The notes: generated by a model not told the origin, from the sequence alone. DNA of 64,000 nucleotides from Phycisphaeraceae bacterium (GCA_020849625.1 JADLFV010000050.1:39405-103404); one strand, 5' to 3'. Numbered from the stretch's first letter, positions 36,804-45,710 are shown. Numbers and translations are program-made.

Positions 36804-37295
36804 ATGGCAGCAGCACGTTTCATCATCGGCATGGTCCTGTTGTTTCTTCTGCTGGGAGCGGCAGTCTGGGTCTTCGTCGCCATGAACAGCGATGACAACA
36901 GCAAGCTCATCTGTCTGACCTTCGGCTTACCCGACGAGCAGACGGTGGAGGTCCACGCGGAGATCACCACTTTGATGTCCAGCACGGACGTGATGCCCTA
37001 CTCGATTCCCGAGGGCGGCATCGACTGGCCGCGCTGGACGACCGATCACTTCGTGATCCGCGATCCGTCCGGCTCACAGGTGCCCGTGCACAAGGCCATG
37101 CGCAGCAGCTTGGTCGGCGAAGCGGTCACCCGCGGCCTGACCGACAGCTTCGTCGTCGCCCGCGTGCAGAAGGGCGTGGATTACACGTATCTGTACATTC
37201 CGGTGGTCGGCGGGCCGGAACAGTATCTCTACAGTTTCACTGCGCCCGACGGCCCGGCCGAGCGCCTGCGCGTTCGCTTCGAGGCGATCGAGTAG
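36804..37295 (+). CDS. Membrane-anchored protein of unknown function
   Basis: A 163-residue protein with an N-terminal helix (IIGMVLLFLLLGAAVWVFVAM) and a soluble rest (e.g. YLYIPVVGGPEQYLYSF). No family recognised. GGGAG lies six bases before the ATG. Its 3' end overlaps the convergent lipase gene by 67 bases. Confidence 0.72.
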   Translation: MAAARFIIGMVLLFLLLGAAVWVFVAMNSDDNSKLICLTFGLPDEQTVEVHAEITTLMSSTDVMPYSIPEGGIDWPRWTTDHFVIRDPSGSQVPVHKAMRSSLVGEAVTRGLTDSFVVARVQKGVDYTYLYIPVVGGPEQYLYSFTAPDGPAERLRVRFEAIE

Positions 37296-38521
37296 CGCAT
37301 CTGCCCGCGGTCGAAGCAGAGGATCGCGCTGCAGGCGGTCAGCAGCAGCAGGGCGGTTGGTTCGGGCACGTTCAGGCCAGCCTGTTGCAGGGCGACGGCG
37401 AAGGAGATGTCCGCCGCCACGCCGAAGCCCCAGTTGTCGCCGAGCACCTGCAGGTCGCTTAGGTTTACCTGGCCGTCGCTGGTGAAGTCGCCGCGGGTCC
37501 AAATGGCGCTGATCGATTGCCAGTGGTCGCCGAGGATTTGCAGGTCGCCGAGGTTGACCTGGCCGTCGCCGTTGGCGTCGCCGGGGTGATAGATGGCCCG
37601 TGCCAGGGCGTCGATCGCAGCGCCGGCAATCAGTTCGTGGAACATCGTTGTGGGATGGATTTCATCCCAGAAGGCGTAATCGTTGTTGAAATTCGGATCG
37701 ATGGTCCATGTGTCTTCGTCGAAGGCGGCATCGGTGAAGTTGTTGAATCCGTACGCGGCCGGATCGGTAAGCAACTGCTCGGTCAGGCCGTAGAAATCCA
37801 TGCGATAGAACTCCACCAACGGCAGCGTGGTCTGCAGGGCATCGAGTGCGGCGGCATAGGCGGCATTGAAGTTGAGCGTGACCTGATCTTTGCTCGCTTC
37901 GCTGGCAGTGCCCTTGTTGCCGGGGGTCTGACCCAGTCGCGGCAGGTTGGAGACCAGGAAGTGGCGGGCCCCCTTGCTGTAGAGCGTGCTGATGTAACCG
38001 GTCAGGTCGTTGACGATGGCATTGTGATCAGTCTGGCCGCCGTTGATGTTGTTGGCGCCGCAGAGGATGACGAACAGTTCGCTTCCGGAAGGCGTGTGAT
38101 TGTCGGTGTAGCGTGGAAGCTGCTTGTTCATGTCCACGTAGGGATAATTGTCGGGGCTGGTGGTCTGTGCGCCGCCCACGGCATAGTTGTAACCGTTGCC
38201 GGTCGTGGGCAGGATGGCGTTGCGCAGATCGTGTGACAGGCTCGACAAACCCAAGTCCTGGGACAGGTAATCGACCCACACCGGCCCGTTGGAGAAGCGC
38301 TTGTTGTAATAGGGCGACGGTGGATAGGGCAGCGGCATGTCGGGGAACAACAGGCCGCCTAGGGATCCATAGAACCAGTTGTCGGTGATGGTGTAGATAT
38401 TGCCGGTGTCGGAGAGGCTGTCGCCGAAGATGACCATGCGGCTGAAGGCCTGTCCGCGAGCCGAGAAAGCCACCGAGACAAGCAAAGCCATAGCCAGGAG
38501 CAGGCGAGGGGTCTTTTTCAT
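37229..38521 (-). CDS. Secreted SGNH/GDSL lipase with dockerin-like repeats and PEP-CTERM tail
   Basis: A 430-residue esterase. After a signal peptide (LLLAMALLVSVAFSARG), the GDSL block MVIFGDSLSDTGN holds the nucleophile, GANN is block III and WDEIHPTTMFH the Asp/His pair. Two dockerin-like calcium loops follow (DANGDGQVNLGDLQILGD and DFTSDGQVNLSDLQVLGD, about 310-370). Then comes a VPEP-hydrophobic segment (VPEPTALLLLTACSAILCF), as in exosortase substrates. The tail runs on for about 25 mostly basic residues, further than usual, into the antisense of the convergent gene. Confidence 0.86.
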   Translation of the reverse strand: MKKTPRLLLAMALLVSVAFSARGQAFSRMVIFGDSLSDTGNIYTITDNWFYGSLGGLLFPDMPLPYPPSPYYNKRFSNGPVWVDYLSQDLGLSSLSHDLRNAILPTTGNGYNYAVGGAQTTSPDNYPYVDMNKQLPRYTDNHTPSGSELFVILCGANNINGGQTDHNAIVNDLTGYISTLYSKGARHFLVSNLPRLGQTPGNKGTASEASKDQVTLNFNAAYAAALDALQTTLPLVEFYRMDFYGLTEQLLTDPAAYGFNNFTDAAFDEDTWTIDPNFNNDYAFWDEIHPTTMFHELIAGAAIDALARAIYHPGDANGDGQVNLGDLQILGDHWQSISAIWTRGDFTSDGQVNLSDLQVLGDNWGFGVAADISFAVALQQAGLNVPEPTALLLLTACSAILCFDRGQMRYSIASKRTRRRSAGPSGAVKL

Positions 38522-38573
38522 GGCAGCACCCATTTTAGCCGCCTCCTCGCTTCCAGCCGATAGAATATGGGTG

Positions 38574-39191
38574 ATGCGGACGCAAATAGTCATCCTGATG
38601 CTGGTTGCCGCGGCCGCCACCGTGCGGGGTCAGGACTATCGCCCGGTGGACCAAACGGTCGAGGACCTGGACCCGCTGGCGGTCAGCCAGCGCGTCGTGC
38701 AGCCGGGCGGCGGGGTGTTTTCGGATCGCGTGAGCATGTATCGTCCGCTGGATCCCTATCAGCTCGATCCGTTCGGACGACCGGCAACACAGAGCTACAT
38801 ATACGAGCAGGCGGGCGTGCGAGCGTGGGTATCGCGGCCGGAATACCTGGTGCTGGTTGACGACAGCAATCCGCGCAAGCCGCTGTTCAACCTGAACACG
38901 CAGCCGGTGCGGGACGGGGCGTTTATCGAGTTGATTCCACCGGGTGCGGTGTTCGATCTGACACCGCCGGTGCAGCGGTCGCTGATGGACCGCCATCCGG
39001 AGCTGGACACGCGGCTGGACTATCGATTGGACATGCGCATCGGCGGACCGGTGAATCCGCTTGACAGTTCGATGCCGCCGCCGATTCTGGGTTATGGCAA
39101 CGCGACGGTACTCGATCCATTGGTAGCCGCCCCACCGCGCGTGGTGAGCCCGGACGATGATGGGGCGACCGAAGCACCCCAGTCGAAGTAG
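38574..39191 (+). CDS. Secreted protein of unknown function
   Basis: A 205-residue protein with a signal peptide (MRTQIVILMLVAAAATVRG) and no recognised domain. It is rich in Pro, Asp and Arg, with PGGGVFSDRVSMYRPLDPYQ near the N-terminus and a proline-rich C-terminal end. It lies divergently next to the lipase gene, so both share the 38522-38573 promoter region. Confidence 0.72.
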   Translation: MRTQIVILMLVAAAATVRGQDYRPVDQTVEDLDPLAVSQRVVQPGGGVFSDRVSMYRPLDPYQLDPFGRPATQSYIYEQAGVRAWVSRPEYLVLVDDSNPRKPLFNLNTQPVRDGAFIELIPPGAVFDLTPPVQRSLMDRHPELDTRLDYRLDMRIGGPVNPLDSSMPPPILGYGNATVLDPLVAAPPRVVSPDDDGATEAPQSK

Positions 39192-39203
39192 CTCCCGGGT
39201 TCT

Positions 39204-40058
39204 TCACCCAACCCCCAACACCATATTGTCGATCAGCCGCGTCGCCCCCAGTCTGGCTGCGATCAGCGCCACCACGCCACCCGTCAGCGCCGGATCGATC
39301 ACATCCAGCGGGTGCAGCGCCAGTGGATGGCGAACAGCCGCATACTCAACTTCCAACTGGTGTGTGCGCAACACGCAGCGCATCGCTTCTTCCACCGCGG
39401 CCGGATCGGTTTCTTCCGCTTGCTCGATCATGGCTTTGGCCTGGCACAGCGCTTTGTACAGTCCCACCGCCCGCGGGCGCTGCTCGGCGTCGAGATAGCG
39501 ATTGCGGCTGGACATCGCCAATCCATCCTCCTCGCGCACCGTGTCCATCGGCTCGATGCGCAGCGGCAGGTCCAGGTCTTCCACCATCGCCGTCACCACG
39601 CGCAACTGCTGATAATCCTTGCGACCGAACACCGCCACCTGCGGCTGGCAGATGTTGAACAGCTTGCAGCAGACGCGGCAGACGCCGTCGAAGTGGCCCG
39701 GCCGGCAGGCGCCTTCCAGATCGCCGACCAGGGCGGGAGTCGTCAACTGCGTGGCGATGCGCTGCGGCGGATACATCTGCTGGGGCGTGGGATTGAACAC
39801 GATCTGCACGCCGAGCTTGCGGCAAAGGACTAGGTCCTGCTCGATCGGGCGCGGATAGCGCTCGAAGTCCTCGTGCGGGCCGAATTGCGTGGGATTGACG
39901 AAGATGCTGACGATCACGTTGGGCGCCAGCGTGCGCGCGTGTTCGATCAGCGCGGCATGCCCGGCGTGCAGGGCGCCCATGGTGGGCACCAGCGCGACGT
40001 CGCCGCGCAATGCGGCGCGGGCGGCGCGAAGTTCAACAATGGGAGCACAAACCTGCAT
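39204..40058 (-). CDS. panC: Pantothenate synthetase
   Basis: A 284-residue enzyme that joins pantoate and beta-alanine with ATP. VALVPTMGALHAGHAALIEHAR, VSIFVNPTQFGPHEDFERYPR, VFGRKDYQQLRV and MSSRNRYLDAEQR are the family motifs, including the HAGH nucleotide site and the SSRN loop. Length is normal. It is followed on the same strand by nothing related; panB and panD are not here. Confidence 0.96.
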   Translation of the reverse strand: MQVCAPIVELRAARAALRGDVALVPTMGALHAGHAALIEHARTLAPNVIVSIFVNPTQFGPHEDFERYPRPIEQDLVLCRKLGVQIVFNPTPQQMYPPQRIATQLTTPALVGDLEGACRPGHFDGVCRVCCKLFNICQPQVAVFGRKDYQQLRVVTAMVEDLDLPLRIEPMDTVREEDGLAMSSRNRYLDAEQRPRAVGLYKALCQAKAMIEQAEETDPAAVEEAMRCVLRTHQLEVEYAAVRHPLALHPLDVIDPALTGGVVALIAARLGATRLIDNMVLGVG

Positions 40059-40087
40059 GTTGTTTTTCGTATCGGTATGCTGGGGTG

Positions 40088-41167
40088 TTAACCCGGAAAC
40101 TCAATCGCTTCACCGCTGGTGGCGCGGTACAGGCCGACGTGGCGGGCGACCATGTCGCTGGCCAGTCGTTCGTGACGGACCCAGTGCTGGGCGGACTCAC
40201 CGAGCTGGCGGCCGACAACCGGATCGGCGGTGATGTCCATCAGCTTGCGGAAATACGCATCGGGCGTGGGACGGTTGATCACCCACGCGGTCCGGCCGTC
40301 GATCAGGTAATCCAGCCAGGGATCCGCCACCACCAGCACCGGCAGCCCGTGAGCCATCGCCTGGAGCGTGAAGGTACGGCTCTTGCCCTGCGGCTGGGGA
40401 TGGATCAGCAGGTCCGCCCGCAGCAGCAGTTCACGATGACCCAGCCGGCGGGGGATTATCGAGATGTTGGGCGCCAGACCGATGCGGCTGGCAGCCCGCC
40501 ACAGGTGATGCTGGTTGTCGCCCTGGCCGTCGATGAAGAACATCGCCTGCGGGTGCTGCTGCACGTACTGGGCCAGCCCGTGCAGCAGGCCGTGGTAGTG
40601 GGCGTCGAAGCGGTCGCTGCCGCTGACGATGGCGCACAACGGCTGACCCGGCTCGCGCTGCCGCGGACGATCGCCGACCCCGTGTACCCCGGGGGCAATG
40701 GCGGTCAATTCGATTTCATCATCACCGATCAGGGGGCGCATGGCCTCGGCCAGGGGAGCGGTGGTGGCGGTGAAGGCCAGGCGCGGCACGGTCGTGTCGC
40801 TGAGCGTTGGCTCGATCAGCTTCAGGTCCATGTGACTATTTGCCTGATAGATCACCGGCAGGTCCAGGTGCTCAGCCAGCAGTCGCGCTGCACGCCACAT
40901 GCGCCCGTCCAGAGCGTGGATCAGGTCGATTTCCATCTCCTGCAGCTTGCCCGCCAACGCCAGCAGCCGTTTGTGATTCAGCCACGCCCAGCGCGTCGGC
41001 CGCCAGGTCAGGCGCTGACCCATCATGCCCAGTTCTTCGGGCGAGATGGATTCCGGCACCAGCTTGACCGCCCCCACATTCTCATCCATCAACCCCACCA
41101 GCAGGGCCTTGAACGTCAGCAACTCCTCGTCCAGCCAGGCGACATTGGCCAAAAGGGCGACCTGCAT
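40088..41167 (-). CDS. Group 1 glycosyltransferase
   Basis: A 359-residue GT-B protein: IDLIHALDGRMWRAARLLAEHLDLPVIYQANSH in the N-terminal lobe; CAIVSGSDRFDAHYHGL, ADLLIHPQPQGKSRTFTLQAMAHGLPVLVVADPW in the C-terminal lobe. The usual E(x)7E pair reads QGKSRTFTLQAMA, so the first glutamate is replaced. Specificity unknown. It starts at ATG 41167, divergent from prmC with only 26 bp between. Confidence 0.78.
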   Translation of the reverse strand: MQVALLANVAWLDEELLTFKALLVGLMDENVGAVKLVPESISPEELGMMGQRLTWRPTRWAWLNHKRLLALAGKLQEMEIDLIHALDGRMWRAARLLAEHLDLPVIYQANSHMDLKLIEPTLSDTTVPRLAFTATTAPLAEAMRPLIGDDEIELTAIAPGVHGVGDRPRQREPGQPLCAIVSGSDRFDAHYHGLLHGLAQYVQQHPQAMFFIDGQGDNQHHLWRAASRIGLAPNISIIPRRLGHRELLLRADLLIHPQPQGKSRTFTLQAMAHGLPVLVVADPWLDYLIDGRTAWVINRPTPDAYFRKLMDITADPVVGRQLGESAQHWVRHERLASDMVARHVGLYRATSGEAIEFPG

Positions 41168-41193
41168 GGCAAACAGTCTAAACTGTTTACACC

Positions 41194-42069
41194 ATGGCTG
41201 ACACCTGGACCACCCGCCGCCTGCTGGCATGGACAGCCGAGCACTTCGAGCGTAAAGGCATCGACTCGCCGCGCCTTTCCGCCGAGATGCTGCTGGCTCA
41301 CGTGCTGGAGGTCGATCGCCTGCGCCTGTACATGGATCCGGATCGCCCGGCCAGCGACCTGGAGCGGGCTGCGTTTCGCGAGCTGGTCGAACGAGCCGCC
41401 AGATACGAGCCGGTGGATTACCTGGTGGGTCAGACCTCGTTCTTCTCGATGATGTTCGAGGTGGCACCCGACGTGCTGGTGCCGCGCCCGAGCACGGAGA
41501 CGCTGGTCGAGCACGTGATCCAGCACGCTCGCATCACGCCCGGCTTCCGCGAGCCGCTGACCGCCGACGTCGGCACAGGCAGCGGCATCATCGCCGTGAC
41601 GCTGGCCAAACACATCGAGGGCAGCAGCGCGTTCGCCAGCGACATCAGCGAAGCAGCTCTGGCGGTGGCGAAGAAGAATGCCGAGCGTCACAAGGTCGCC
41701 GATCGCATCGAGTTCGCCCCCGGCAATCTTTTAGAGCCCGTGCTGGAGCGATACAAGGGGCGCGTGCGCTATCTGTGCAGCAATCCGCCTTACATTCCGG
41801 ATGATGAGTGGGCGAAGGTCGAGCCCAACGTCAAGGACTACGAGCCGACGCTGGCATTGCGTGGCGGTATCGATGGCCTGGACTACATCCGCCCGCTGAT
41901 CGCCGGCGCGGTGCAAGTGCTGGACACGCCCGGCCAACTGGTGCTGGAGATCGCAGCGGTCAACGCCGAGAAGGTCGTCAAACTGGCTGAGGAAGCCGGC
42001 CTGCAAGGGGCACATGTGCTGGCCGACCACGAAGCATTGCCCCGCGTGCTGGTGGCGGAAAAGCGGTAA
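41194..42069 (+). CDS. prmC: Release factor glutamine methyltransferase PrmC
   Basis: A 291-residue SAM-dependent methyltransferase that modifies the GGQ glutamine of release factors. It shows YLVGQTSFFSMMFEVAPDVLVPRPSTETLVE, TADVGTGSGIIAVTLA (SAM site) and CSNPPYIPDDE (NPPY catalytic motif). prfA is not adjacent. Length is normal. Confidence 0.93.
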   Translation: MADTWTTRRLLAWTAEHFERKGIDSPRLSAEMLLAHVLEVDRLRLYMDPDRPASDLERAAFRELVERAARYEPVDYLVGQTSFFSMMFEVAPDVLVPRPSTETLVEHVIQHARITPGFREPLTADVGTGSGIIAVTLAKHIEGSSAFASDISEAALAVAKKNAERHKVADRIEFAPGNLLEPVLERYKGRVRYLCSNPPYIPDDEWAKVEPNVKDYEPTLALRGGIDGLDYIRPLIAGAVQVLDTPGQLVLEIAAVNAEKVVKLAEEAGLQGAHVLADHEALPRVLVAEKR

Positions 42070-42140
42070 GCGAGCCACGATCAAGCCACTCCAGAATCCG
42101 AGTGCCCTATAATGAGGAATCCGGAAAGGGACATTTTGTT

Positions 42141-42848
42141 ATGAGGCTCAAGCGACTCGTGGTACTAGCCAACTCCTACAAAAAGAAGCCGGGGCGGTGC
42201 GTTGCAGGTCGGGAACTGGGCGAAGTCTATGCCGCAGGGAAGTGGATTCGCCCAATCAGCAACGAGCCTGAAGGGGAATTGCTGCCTCGTCACATGAAGA
42301 CGGAGGACGGGTCGCCGCTCCAAGTGCTCGATATCATGGATGTGCCCATCGGCGAGTACGCGGAGGACAAGATCCACCCTGAAGACTGGTTCATTGATAA
42401 CGCCAATCCTTGGAGGCGGGTGAATAAGTTAGCGGCCAAAAACCTTGTGGCGTTGGAAGAAAAGCCCCGTGATCTATGGATGGACCCCGCAACGCGTGCG
42501 GATCGGGCCACCCCGGCATTCCTCATTAAGCGCATTAAACATCAATCTTTGTACCTCATTCGTCCGACCGATTTTCGCGCGGTGTTGACAAACGACTTCA
42601 ATCCTTTCGAGGGACGAAACCAACAGAAGCGGCGAGCGCGCTTTACCTACCGTGGACAGGACTACTCCCTCGGCCTCACCGATCCGTTGTTCATCGGCAA
42701 GTATGCCGCGAAGTTCCCCGCTCCGGACAAGCCCGCCATTGTCGTTCGACCTCGCTGTGGGGACCACTGCCTCTTGTGTGTCAGCCTCACCCCTGTGTTC
42801 AACGGCTACCACTACAAAGTGGTGGCTGCCGTACTGGAGTTGCCGTGA
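42141..42848 (+). CDS. Dual-OB-like (DuOB) domain protein in DUF488 cassette
   Basis: A 235-residue protein: MRLKRLVVLANSYKKKPGRC, VAGRELGEVYAAGKWIRPIS, then DPLFIGKYAAKF and CLLCVSLTPVF near the C-terminus. It resembles, from memory, the small 'dual OB-containing' proteins annotated next to DUF488 genes. OB folds suggest nucleic-acid binding, but I cannot verify this. The base composition is visibly less GC-rich than the neighbours. The stop overlaps the next GTG. AAGGG precedes the ATG. Confidence 0.7.
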   Translation: MRLKRLVVLANSYKKKPGRCVAGRELGEVYAAGKWIRPISNEPEGELLPRHMKTEDGSPLQVLDIMDVPIGEYAEDKIHPEDWFIDNANPWRRVNKLAAKNLVALEEKPRDLWMDPATRADRATPAFLIKRIKHQSLYLIRPTDFRAVLTNDFNPFEGRNQQKRRARFTYRGQDYSLGLTDPLFIGKYAAKFPAPDKPAIVVRPRCGDHCLLCVSLTPVFNGYHYKVVAAVLELP

Positions 42849-43477
42849 TCGAAATCACAACTCCCAAGCCATGTCTCTTCACGATCGGGCATTCCGACCA
42901 TGGAATGCCGGAGTTTCTGGATCTCCTTGCGCGACACGACATCAACGTGGTGGCTGACGTGCGGTCACTTCCTTACAGCCGCTTCCATGACCAGTTTAAT
43001 CGGGAAACGTTTGCGGAGTCGCTCAAGTCTGCGGGCATCCAATACGTCTTCCTCGGACGTGAACTCGGAGCACGTCGCCGTGAACGGGATTGTTACAGCG
43101 GGAGCCAAGCACGCTATGACCTCATCGCGCAACTCCCAGCATTCCACGAGGGACTCAATTGGCTCCGCCTCCGCCTCACCGCACATCGTATTACCCTTCT
43201 CTGCGCAGAGAAAGACCCGGTCACTTGTCATCGGATGGTACTCGTGTGTCGGCACTTGCGGTCCGAGCCCATAGAGATTCGGCACATCCTTGAAAACGGT
43301 TCGTTTGAGACGACGGAACAAGCTGAAATGCGTCTTCTCGAAGCGGTGGGGCTTTTGCCCACCCATCTCTTTCGCTCGCGTGCCGAGTTGATCGAGGACG
43401 CATACGATCTCCAGGCTGAACGAATCGCGTACACGCAGACGGAAGCGGCACCCATTGGAAACGGAGTGCCGCGGTGA
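42845..43477 (+). CDS. DUF488 protein 1
   Basis: A 210-residue DUF488 protein. CLFTIGHSDHGMPEFLDLL is followed by VVADVRSLPYSRFHDQFN, and by LLCAEKDPVTCHRMVL with the two conserved cysteines (C-x-E-x-P-x-x-C-H-R). The GTG start at 42845 overlaps the previous stop (GTGA) and puts the conserved IGHS at residue 12. The function of DUF488 is not established; the cysteine pair suggests a rhodanese-like or nucleic-acid-modifying role (inference). Confidence 0.85.
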   Translation: MIEITTPKPCLFTIGHSDHGMPEFLDLLARHDINVVADVRSLPYSRFHDQFNRETFAESLKSAGIQYVFLGRELGARRRERDCYSGSQARYDLIAQLPAFHEGLNWLRLRLTAHRITLLCAEKDPVTCHRMVLVCRHLRSEPIEIRHILENGSFETTEQAEMRLLEAVGLLPTHLFRSRAELIEDAYDLQAERIAYTQTEAAPIGNGVPR

Positions 43478-43917
43478 GTGTCCAACTTTTCACCATTGGA
43501 TTTGCACAGACGAGCGCGGAGCATTTCTTCGAGTTGCTCCGTGGCGCAGGCGTTAAGCGGATCATTGATGTCCGGCTCAACAACACCTCACAACTTGCGG
43601 GATTCACCAAGAAAGAAGATCTTCAGTTTTTCCTGCACGAGGTGGCCGGCATCGACTACGTTCACGTTCCCGAACTCGCACCTACGCAGGGCATTCTTGA
43701 TGCCTACAAAAAGCACAAGGGGAGTTGGGCGGCCTATGAACGTGAATTCAATGCCCTCATGGCGAAACGAGAGGTTGAGAACGTCATCTTACGGGAAACA
43801 GCCCATCTCGGTTGTCTGCTCTGTAGTGAAAAGGAGCCGCACCACTGCCACCGTCGACTGGTGGCTGAACACCTCCAGAAGCACTGGAGCGATGTTTCCA
43901 CAAAGCACTTGGTTTGA
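43474..43917 (+). CDS. DUF488 protein 2 (short form)
   Basis: A 147-residue DUF488 protein with LFTIGFAQTSAEHFFELL, RIIDVRLNNTSQLAGF and LLCSEKEPHHCHRRLVAEHL. It is diverged from its neighbour: the N-terminal IGHS is IGFA and the middle is shorter. It overlaps the preceding gene as GTGA, so the three genes form one translationally coupled cassette with no terminator between them. Confidence 0.85.
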   Translation: MSVQLFTIGFAQTSAEHFFELLRGAGVKRIIDVRLNNTSQLAGFTKKEDLQFFLHEVAGIDYVHVPELAPTQGILDAYKKHKGSWAAYEREFNALMAKREVENVILRETAHLGCLLCSEKEPHHCHRRLVAEHLQKHWSDVSTKHLV

Positions 43918-44041
43918 CGAGCTTTGATGAGACATGGAGGCGATCCGAGCGGACGGAACAATTACCCGAAGAGTTGCCAAGCCAAGCAAAGGCGGGCGGA
44001 CTCAAGCCTTTTCTTCATCACATCGACTACCGGTCGTTGCT

Positions 44042-44659
44042 TTACCGCATCACGTCTGTTTCAGCCACCAGTTTGACGGGCTGATCTTCGGGTTTGATCA
44101 CGGTGCCGGGGGTGGCGTAGGTGATCATGCGACTGCGGCGGACGAGCACGTCTTCGCCGGTGATGGGGTTCTTGACCGTGGCGGTTTCGCCGCTGACGCC
44201 GCCGATGAAGATCGACAGTTCATCGACATCGTGATCGGCGGCCGGCCAGATGGCGACCGACTCGCGGGCATAGTCAGGGCCCTGGAGGATTTTGCCCACG
44301 ACCTGAGCAGGGCTTTCCAGCAGCGAGTTGTTGAGCTTATTGGCCACGGCCGGGTAAACCGCCGCGGGCACGTTCTGGCCGGCGGTCAGGATGTCGCCGG
44401 CATCGGTGGCGATGATGATCTCGGGGATGAACAGGCGGTCTTCGCCGGTGTTGTTGACGACCTTGTAGGCCATGTACCAGTACCAGCGGACCGAGCCATC
44501 GGGCAACGTGACAGCCAGGGTGCGCGGCTGATCGTGCGTGAAGTCAAGCTGCCAGCCGCGGGGCACCGCTCCGGCTTCCTCGAAGGCCGGCGCGGCATTT
44601 TGCCAGGCCAGGACTGCCAACAACATCGTGCAACCGAGCAGGGTGTGTTTTCGCATCAT
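44042..44659 (-). CDS. Secreted protein of unknown function
   Basis: A 205-residue protein with a signal peptide (HTLLGCTMLLAVLAWQNAAPAF). The rest, with RWYWYMAYKVVNNTGEDRLFIPEI, looks like a beta-sandwich that I have seen in planctomycete hypothetical proteins but cannot name. The start has two adjacent ATGs (44654-44659). It lies on the strand opposite the DUF488 cassette and has typical host base composition. Confidence 0.72.
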   Translation of the reverse strand: MMRKHTLLGCTMLLAVLAWQNAAPAFEEAGAVPRGWQLDFTHDQPRTLAVTLPDGSVRWYWYMAYKVVNNTGEDRLFIPEIIIATDAGDILTAGQNVPAAVYPAVANKLNNSLLESPAQVVGKILQGPDYARESVAIWPAADHDVDELSIFIGGVSGETATVKNPITGEDVLVRRSRMITYATPGTVIKPEDQPVKLVAETDVMR

Positions 44660-44746
44660 CTTGATATTCCCACCTTTGGAACCGCCCGGCATTGTACGGT
44701 CAACCCGCACGATCGGGCAAGCTGATCCCGGTTCACCGCCCGCCGC

Positions 44747-44807
44747 CCGGGTTCACAGAACCCGGCTCCGTCAGAGCCGCCGTCCGAGCCGGACTCTGTG
44801 AGTCCGG
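44747..44807. repeat. Three consecutive small hairpins
   Basis: CCGGGTT-CACAG-AACCCGG (44747-44765), GGCTC-CGTCA-GAGCC (44764-44778) and CCGGACT-CTGTG-AGTCCGG (44789-44807) lie in a row between hisF and the secreted-protein gene. Each has a perfect stem and a 5-nt loop; the outer two loops are complementary to each other. Confidence 0.75.
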
Positions 44808-44813
44808 GCCTTG

Positions 44814-45710
44814 TCAGGTCAGCCGCACCGGCAGGCCCGCCTCGGCCAGCACCTGCTTGGTCTGGGCGATGCTGTACTGGCCATAGTGGAAGATGCTGGC
44901 TGCCAGCACGGCGTCGGCCCGGGTCTGCTGGAGCACATCGACCATGTGCTGCGGGCTGCCGCAACCCCCGGAGGCGACCACCGGCACGTCCACGGCGTCG
45001 GCGATCAGCTTTGTGATCTCGATGTCGTAGCCATCCTTGGTGCCGTCGGCGTCCATGCTGGTCAGCACGATTTCGCCGGCCCCCAGTTCGACCACGTGAC
45101 GGGCGTAGGCCACCGCTTCCAGGCCCGTGGGCTTGCGTCCGCCGTGGGTGTGGACCTCGAAGATGATGGGTGATGGACGATGGATGATGGATGATGGATC
45201 GGAGAGAGCGGCAGTCGGCAACCATCCGCCATCCGCCATCCGCCATCCGCCATCATCAGGCTCCGGACGCCCACTTGCCCTGAAGTCGTCAAGAAACTGA
45301 GCGGCCGGCACGCGCTTGGGGTCGATGTTGATCACCGTGGCGCAGGAGCCGAAGCGGCGGGCGGTCTGGGCGACGATGTCCGGCGACACCACCGCCGCGG
45401 TGTTGATGCTGACCTTCTCAGCCCCGGCCTGGATCAGCCGCGTCACATCCGTAATTGTGCGAATGCCGCCGCCCACGGTGAAGGGCATGAAGCACTGTTC
45501 TGCCACCTGCCGCACCACGTCCAGCATGATGTCGCGCTGCTCGTGGCTGGCGGTGATGTCCAGGAAGACCAGTTCGTCCGCCCCAGCCTGATCGTAAGCC
45601 CGGGCGATATCGACCGGATCGCCAGCATCCTGCAGATTGACGAAATTGACGCCCTTGACCACGCGGCCGCCGTGGACATCAAGGCACGGAATGATGCGAT
45701 GCGTGAGCAT
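44814..45710 (-). CDS. hisF: Imidazole glycerol phosphate synthase cyclase subunit with inserted repeat peptide
   Basis: A 298-residue TIM-barrel cyclase of histidine synthesis. [19 protein letters not shown] with catalytic Asp11, [14 protein letters not shown] and [18 protein letters not shown] with the catalytic Asp pair are intact. Length is about 40 over the usual 250-258. The surplus (about residues 147-191) reads [16 protein letters not shown] and a Ser/Pro/His-rich stretch, before [13 protein letters not shown]. It is encoded by CATCCGCC and ATGGATG tandem repeats at 45165-45262. hisH is not adjacent. Confidence 0.94.
   Translation of the reverse strand: MLTHRIIPCLDVHGGRVVKGVNFVNLQDAGDPVDIARAYDQAGADELVFLDITASHEQRDIMLDVVRQVAEQCFMPFTVGGGIRTITDVTRLIQAGAEKVSINTAAVVSPDIVAQTARRFGSCATVINIDPKRVPAAQFLDDFRASGRPEPDDGGWRMADGGWLPTAALSDPSSIIHRPSPIIFEVHTHGGRKPTGLEAVAYARHVVELGAGEIVLTSMDADGTKDGYDIEITKLIADAVDVPVVASGGCGSPQHMVDVLQQTRADAVLAASIFHYGQYSIAQTKQVLAEAGLPVRLT
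45165..45262. repeat. In-frame ATGGATG / CATCCGC repeat element inside hisF
   Basis: GATGATGGGTGATGGACGAT and further GATGGATGATGGATGATGGA units lie on the left. CCATCCGCCATCCGCC units lie on the right (45225-45257). The two arms are roughly complementary (GGATGG against CCATCC). The same CCATCCGCCATCCGCC words occur intergenically at 61727-61744. Confidence 0.8.

Noticed and set aside
45225..45257. CRISPR-like array of CATCCGCC units in hisF
   Set aside because: The units are 7-8 bp with no spacers and lie in a coding frame; this is a simple tandem repeat.
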